A stretch of 64,000 bases of DNA. It comes from Nodosilinea nodulosa PCC 7104. Lineage in GTDB: Bacteria > Cyanobacteriota > Cyanobacteriia > Phormidesmidales > Phormidesmidaceae. The DNA is taken from positions 5,849,388 to 5,913,387 of the forward strand of contig NZ_JH976537.1 in the NCBI RefSeq assembly GCF_000309385.1, read 5' to 3'. The notes below the pieces were generated by a model. The model saw only the letters and a list, made by a program, of their open reading frames with translations, made no database searches and was not told where the DNA came from. Positions 60,573 to 64,000 of the stretch are shown here, one piece after another. Numbering within the stretch: position 1 is the first letter of the stretch; every line of letters starts with the position of its first letter. The translations under genes and the position numbers were made by a program.

Positions 60573-61364
60573 CTAGGGTCGCTCCGCCACCGGAGCGCAG
60601 TCAGCCAAAAACGCCAGCGGGTTAGCCATGGTGGCGGCAAAGCCGAGAATGCCGCGATCGCGGTGTTCGTACAGCAGCGCCCCCGAGGAATCAAACAAAA
60701 AGGTGCCCCCTCGCTGGGTCAGGTAGGCGGCATTGGGCACGTAGGTGCCCCAGTGTCTCAGCACCTCAGTCATGTTGCGCAGGCGCAGGGTGGCCAGTTC
60801 GAAGGGGCGCTGAAACCCTTCGCCCCCGGCCCAGCGAAAGGTTTTGCCCGACAGCGGCAGCAGCGGTCCGGCTTTGACCGTGTCATCGTTGTCGATTAGC
60901 TGGGGGGCGCGGCGATCGCCTGTGTAGCCGCGCAGCACCTCGCGGAGCGTGCCTGGGCTGGCGATTCCGGCGCACATCAGCATCAAATTGAGCCAGGCGG
61001 TCTGGGGAGGGTTCAACCCCGGCAGATTCAGGGTCAAGCCTTCGTACAGACCCAGTTCTCGGTGCAGGGCGGCGGTTTCATCCACAAACAGGTGCTCGGC
61101 GGGAAAGCCTGTGTAGGCACAAAACCGCTGGCCCGAGGCGCGATCGCCAATGCCCACCGCCCGCACGGCAATCGATCGCTGGCGCAGGGTCTCGGCATCC
61201 CGCTGCACCCACCAGGCGTATTCCAGGCTGTCGAAGTCGCCCAGCTGGGGCCACACCAGCACCAACATTTGAGCCGCACTTGCGCAGCCTGTTAGCAGGG
61301 GTACAGTTTCGCCATCGCTTACCCGCTGCCGATGGGTCTGAGCAAAGCTGTCGTAGAGGCTCAT
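60573..61364 (-). CDS. Peroxiredoxin-like (AhpC/TSA-related) protein
   Basis: A 263-residue protein of the Prx-like group: an N-terminal thioredoxin-fold domain (LVLVWPQLGDFDSLEYAWWV; FPAEHLFVDETAALHRELG) and a C-terminal part with GGTFLFDSSGALLYEHRDRG. The usual peroxidatic P-x-x-x-T/S-x-x-C is not in the standard place, so peroxidase activity is doubtful. The function is not established. It is a single gene on the minus strand after an IS-rich region. Confidence 0.7.
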   Translation of the reverse strand: MSLYDSFAQTHRQRVSDGETVPLLTGCASAAQMLVLVWPQLGDFDSLEYAWWVQRDAETLRQRSIAVRAVGIGDRASGQRFCAYTGFPAEHLFVDETAALHRELGLYEGLTLNLPGLNPPQTAWLNLMLMCAGIASPGTLREVLRGYTGDRRAPQLIDNDDTVKAGPLLPLSGKTFRWAGGEGFQRPFELATLRLRNMTEVLRHWGTYVPNAAYLTQRGGTFLFDSSGALLYEHRDRGILGFAATMANPLAFLADCAPVAERP

Positions 61365-61448
61365 TCAATCGTCCTTGGCGATCGCGTCAACCTGTTCTGG
61401 CGATGGTGGGCGGTGGTCTCCAGCGGCGATCGCCCTAACCCACCGGCT

Positions 61449-62357
61449 CTACCCAAAGCCGCCGTTGCGCCACTGGGCCGGGTCCACTGCAATTTCGTGC
61501 ACGTACAGCCCCCAGTGCAGGTGCGGCCCGGTGGATGCGCCCGTGGTGCCGATGGCCCCAATCGTTTGGCCTGCCTGCACCATGTCGCCCTCGTTTACGT
61601 TGATACGGCTGAGGTGAATCATGATGCTGAGCACCCCCTGGCCGTGATCGACGCCGATGGTGTTGCCGTTTAGCTCAAACCCTTCCGACACCCGCCCCAC
61701 CAGACCAATCCGCCCGGCGGCGGGGGCAGCTACGGGCGATCCGGCGGGGGCGGCGTAGTCTACCCCCCGGTGGTAGTAGTCCTGGGCAAACACGCCGTTG
61801 TAGTAGCGACGGACGCCGTACTCGGTGCTGACGCGGCCCTGGCTGGGGCGCTGCATGGGGCCATGCCAGTACTGCTCGGGGCTGACGGTGCGCTTAAAGG
61901 CGGCGATGCGGTCAAACTCCTGCTGGGTGCCCAGGTCGCTCTGCCCAGGCGACAGCGTGATCCGCTGGGTGGGAAAATTGCGGCTGCGCAGCCCCACGGC
62001 CAGGTTGCGGGTGTCTTCGCTGCCAATCACCCGAATGACCGTGCGACCGGGCGGATCGAGCGGGCTGGTGGGTATTAGCGCCCGAAACCGATTGCCGCCG
62101 ATGGGAAAGGTGGGGTATTCGGTGGTGTCGTTGACGGTTACTTTGGGGGCGGTGGCGGCCCCAGGGTCTTTGGGAATGACAACCACCGAGATGGTATCGC
62201 CCAGCTGGGGGGCGGTGGGGTCAATCAGGACGTCGTAGGCCTGGGCCGGGCGGCGACCCAGCAGCACCACCGTTGAGCCTGCCGCCGCCGCCGCCAGCAG
62301 CGATCGCCGGGTTAGCAAAGGGATATTTTGATTTGGCTCCATGGCTTCGCTCGTCAC
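61449..62357 (-). CDS. M23-family metallopeptidase (LytM type)
   Basis: Exported peptidoglycan endopeptidase of about 300 residues. A twin-arginine-like signal (TRRSLLAAAAAGSTVVLLG) is followed by a beta-rich N-terminal domain and a LytM domain: first zinc ligands in YYHRGVDYAAPAG, the catalytic and final ligand His in TGPHLHWGLY. It can begin at a GTG (62357) overlapping the stop of the upstream gene or at the ATG 62342; both keep the signal. Role: cleavage of cross-links in the cell wall. Confidence 0.92.
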   Translation of the reverse strand: MTSEAMEPNQNIPLLTRRSLLAAAAAGSTVVLLGRRPAQAYDVLIDPTAPQLGDTISVVVIPKDPGAATAPKVTVNDTTEYPTFPIGGNRFRALIPTSPLDPPGRTVIRVIGSEDTRNLAVGLRSRNFPTQRITLSPGQSDLGTQQEFDRIAAFKRTVSPEQYWHGPMQRPSQGRVSTEYGVRRYYNGVFAQDYYHRGVDYAAPAGSPVAAPAAGRIGLVGRVSEGFELNGNTIGVDHGQGVLSIMIHLSRINVNEGDMVQAGQTIGAIGTTGASTGPHLHWGLYVHEIAVDPAQWRNGGFG

Positions 62358-62551
62358 TCTTGATTGGCCTTGGCGTCTTTTACCGCCGCGTAGAACAGCA
62401 CGCCCACCAGCGGCACGCAGAGGCCCAAAATCACGGTGGTGGGTACTGTTCCCCAGTCGGGGCTGCCGGAGGATAGCTCAAAGATAGAGCCTACCGCCGC
62501 GATCGCAGCAATGCAGGAACCAGCCAAAAAAAGGCCACTCTTGGGGGTCAC
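62354..62551 (-). CDS. Small conserved membrane protein
   Basis: A 65-residue protein with two membrane helices (GLFLAGSCIAAIAAVGSIF and VPTTVILGLCVPLVGVLFYA) and a charged end (KDAKANQE). The GTG at 62551 has a strong ribosome site (AGGAGA, 8 nt upstream), so the longer frame to 62611 is rejected. It overlaps the peptidase gene by 4 bp and is co-translated with it. Similar small proteins are widespread in cyanobacteria; no role is known to me. Confidence 0.78.
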   Translation of the reverse strand: MTPKSGLFLAGSCIAAIAAVGSIFELSSGSPDWGTVPTTVILGLCVPLVGVLFYAAVKDAKANQE

Positions 62552-62625
62552 AGAGGTTTCTCCTAAAGGTCTGCCCAGGCCGTTCGCGGCCCTATCGAGG
62601 CAGCATACCACGGGGCCTTAACCAA

Positions 62626-63195
62626 TTATTTGACCGTTACCGGCTGCACATCTTTGGCGTAAAAGCCGTGCTTTTTCAGCTCCTGATTCAGGGCCAGGGC
62701 ATTCTCCACGCGATCGACAAACAGGACGCCAGTGAGGTGGTCCATCTCGTGCAGAATGCAGCGGGCCAGCAGATCGCTGGCCTGAAGTTTTTTGGGCCGC
62801 CCGTTCTCGTCTTTGTAGGACACCTCCAGGGCAGCGGGGCGCACCACGTCTAAATAAACCCCAGGAATGCTGAGGCAGCCCTCCTGACCAGTGGCCAGCT
62901 CCTGGGAGATTTTAATGATTTGGGGGTTGATCAGCACCAGGGGCGGGGCGGCGGCATTTTCGGGGTCAACATCGACCACCAGCAGCTGCTTGTTGACGGC
63001 CACCTGGGGTGCTGCCAAACCAATGCCATCAGCGCTGTACATGGTTTGCAGCATCTCCCGCACCAGCGACCGAATCTCATCGTCGACCTTGGCCACCCGC
63101 TTGGCGGGCTGGCGCAACGCGCGATCGCCCAGGGTGTGAATCTCCAGGGGCGGCTGTTTGAGCTTGGTTTTCTCGACTTGAATGGCGGCGGGCAT
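62626..63195 (-). CDS. def: Peptide deformylase
   Basis: Metalloenzyme that removes the formyl group from nascent proteins (189 residues). The three signature motifs are complete: GIGLAAPQVA, EGCLSIPG (metal-binding Cys) and LHEMDHLTG (two metal-binding His and the catalytic Glu). The start MPAAIQVEK at 63195 gives the normal length. It is transcribed alone, with a 75-bp spacer before the small membrane gene. Confidence 0.96.
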   Translation of the reverse strand: MPAAIQVEKTKLKQPPLEIHTLGDRALRQPAKRVAKVDDEIRSLVREMLQTMYSADGIGLAAPQVAVNKQLLVVDVDPENAAAPPLVLINPQIIKISQELATGQEGCLSIPGVYLDVVRPAALEVSYKDENGRPKKLQASDLLARCILHEMDHLTGVLFVDRVENALALNQELKKHGFYAKDVQPVTVK

Positions 63196-63291
63196 AGCGA
63201 TGCGTTCCAGGGGATGTCTTGTTCTGGTATCTATCCTAACAACACAGACTCACTTCGACATAGCAGATGCTCATAACCCACCAGGGGCAGG

Positions 63292-63687
63292 TCAGTCGCC
63301 TTCGGGTAAAACGGGTTTGGCATCTACCGTGACATCGACGGCGGTGATGTCAATGGTGCCCGCCTCGGTCACCCGCGTAAACCCATCGGCTTCGGTGTGT
63401 AGCGGCGTGCCGCAGCTGAGGCAGCGGGTTTCGGTGCCTTTAATGCCGGTCAGCGCGGTGGAGCACACCGGGCAAGGCCCCTGCACCAGATTGCGCCGCA
63501 GCCAAAACCGCAGGCCAATAAACCCCAGCACCGGAGCCGCCAGCAGCAGCACGATCAGCACCGCCAGCGACTTCACCAGCCAGCCCAGGCCCACGGCCCC
63601 CAGCAGCCAGACGACGCCGATCAGGGTGAGCCAGCAGCCCAGACCCGATAGATTGACCCGAATTTGGTTGAAGTTATTTTGGTTCAC
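63292..63687 (-). CDS. Membrane protein with a C-terminal zinc ribbon
   Basis: A 131-residue protein starting at the GTG 63687 (upstream GAGACA ribosome site). Two hydrophobic helices (LTLIGVVWLLGAVGLGWLV and LAVLIVLLLAAPVLGFIGL) are followed by a rubredoxin-like zinc knuckle, C-P-V-C ... C-L-S-C (17 residues apart), and a short acidic domain (ITAVDVTVDAKPVLPEGD). The frame is open further upstream but the added sequence is low-complexity. The family is conserved in cyanobacteria, but its function is unknown to me. Confidence 0.8.
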   Translation of the reverse strand: MNQNNFNQIRVNLSGLGCWLTLIGVVWLLGAVGLGWLVKSLAVLIVLLLAAPVLGFIGLRFWLRRNLVQGPCPVCSTALTGIKGTETRCLSCGTPLHTEADGFTRVTEAGTIDITAVDVTVDAKPVLPEGD

Positions 63688-63775
63688 GGGGGCTGTCTCA
63701 ACTCGGCAAAGGCTGGAGCAAGCTTGCCCCAAAGGCAATGCCCTGGCTCTAACACTGTATTGTAACGCCGCTGCC

Positions 63776-64000
63776 CTACCCCGTTGTGGGTAGCTCCCCA
63801 AGCCCCCCGCCAAGGGCCTGATGCAGCTGCTGGGCCAGGGCGTCGGGGCCAAAGGCCGCCAGGGTTTCCTGCCGCAGCCATGCCCCCTGGCAGCGCGGGT
63901 CTTGGCCCGCCAACATCTCCAGGCAGGCGGCGGCGACGGCCTGGGCATCGCGGTGGGGGACTCGCCAGCCCAGGCGACCATCTTGCAGGGGATCGGCGGA
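63776..64000 (-). CDS. C-terminal end of a glycosyltransferase (partial)
   Basis: An open frame of 74 codons enters from the right window edge and ends at TAG 63778-63776. The text DPLQDGRLGWRVPHRDAQ, then AVAAACLEMLAGQ, resembles the last helices of GT-B (GT4-type) glycosyltransferases, where G-x-x-V-P-x-x-D-A-x-A-V-A follows the donor-binding glutamate. The catalytic domain lies outside the window, so the assignment is tentative. Confidence 0.6.
   Translation of the reverse strand, partial: SADPLQDGRLGWRVPHRDAQAVAAACLEMLAGQDPRCQGAWLRQETLAAFGPDALAQQLHQALGGGLGELPTTG

Overview
The window reads as the chromosome of a cyanobacterium. HIP1 palindromes (GCGATCGC) occur throughout, and several families largely confined to cyanobacteria are present: DUF1825, a DUF1400 alpha/beta hydrolase, DUF2808, DUF928, a CHAT/TPR protein and two-partner-secretion exoproteins. 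The mixture suggests a non-heterocystous, Leptolyngbya-like filament; that placement is inference. No tRNA, rRNA or CRISPR array is visible.

Layout. 0-0.8 kb: remains of a Tn5-type (IS4 superfamily) transposase. 1-8.5 kb: housekeeping genes (HhoA-type protease, RimK ligase with its partner protease, DUF1400 hydrolase, low-Mr tyrosine phosphatase, EbfC, DUF1825, DUF815 ATPase). 8.7-11.8 kb: a ParA-like ATPase / glutaminase / HAMP-protein operon bracketed by inverted repeats. 12-29 kb: a region almost wholly on the minus strand, rich in redox and detoxification functions (Dps, LuxR regulator, DsbA-like protein, three dehydrogenases, RclA-like flavoenzyme, cupin, DUF302, isochorismatase-like hydrolase, several alpha/beta hydrolases, TehA-like transporter, MOSC protein). 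29.4-47.7 kb: a collinear 18.3-kb block on the minus strand that runs two TPS exoproteins, CHAT/TPR protease, DUF928, CHASE2 histidine kinase, a ~2000-residue Ser/Thr-kinase/ATPase/histidine-kinase hybrid and a NarL-type regulator. 48-52.8 kb: EmrAB-type efflux pair and a dehydrogenase. 52.9-60.4 kb: insertion-sequence territory with a complete ISKra4-type element, an IS630-type element that splits a histidine kinase, and an IS110-type element. 60.5-64 kb: housekeeping again (Prx-like protein, M23 peptidase, small membrane proteins, peptide deformylase, start of a glycosyltransferase).

Three observations stand out. (1) A promoter module exactly 116 bp long, from a distal TCCAACT-NN-AGTTGGA palindrome to a TATAGT-like -10, occurs five times without a single indel, always pointing into minus-strand stress, redox or efflux genes (or into one promoter region later split by an IS). 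This looks like an undescribed regulon. (2) The IS110-type element carries an upstream RNA-like region in which target guides and at least one donor guide can be read by eye; the guide matches the dispersed repeat in which the element sits, as expected for a bridge RNA. (3) The exoprotein-CHAT-kinase locus joins a caspase-like protease, secreted beta-helix proteins and a multi-sensor phosphorelay in one transcription direction.

How the genes may work together: three NarX-like kinases in the window (one now broken) share a nearly identical transmitter module and could feed the single NarL-type regulator at 29.4 kb. The redox genes, efflux pair and dehydrogenases preceded by the 116-bp module would then be a coordinated response to oxidants or electrophiles. 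The link between regulator and module is a hypothesis only.
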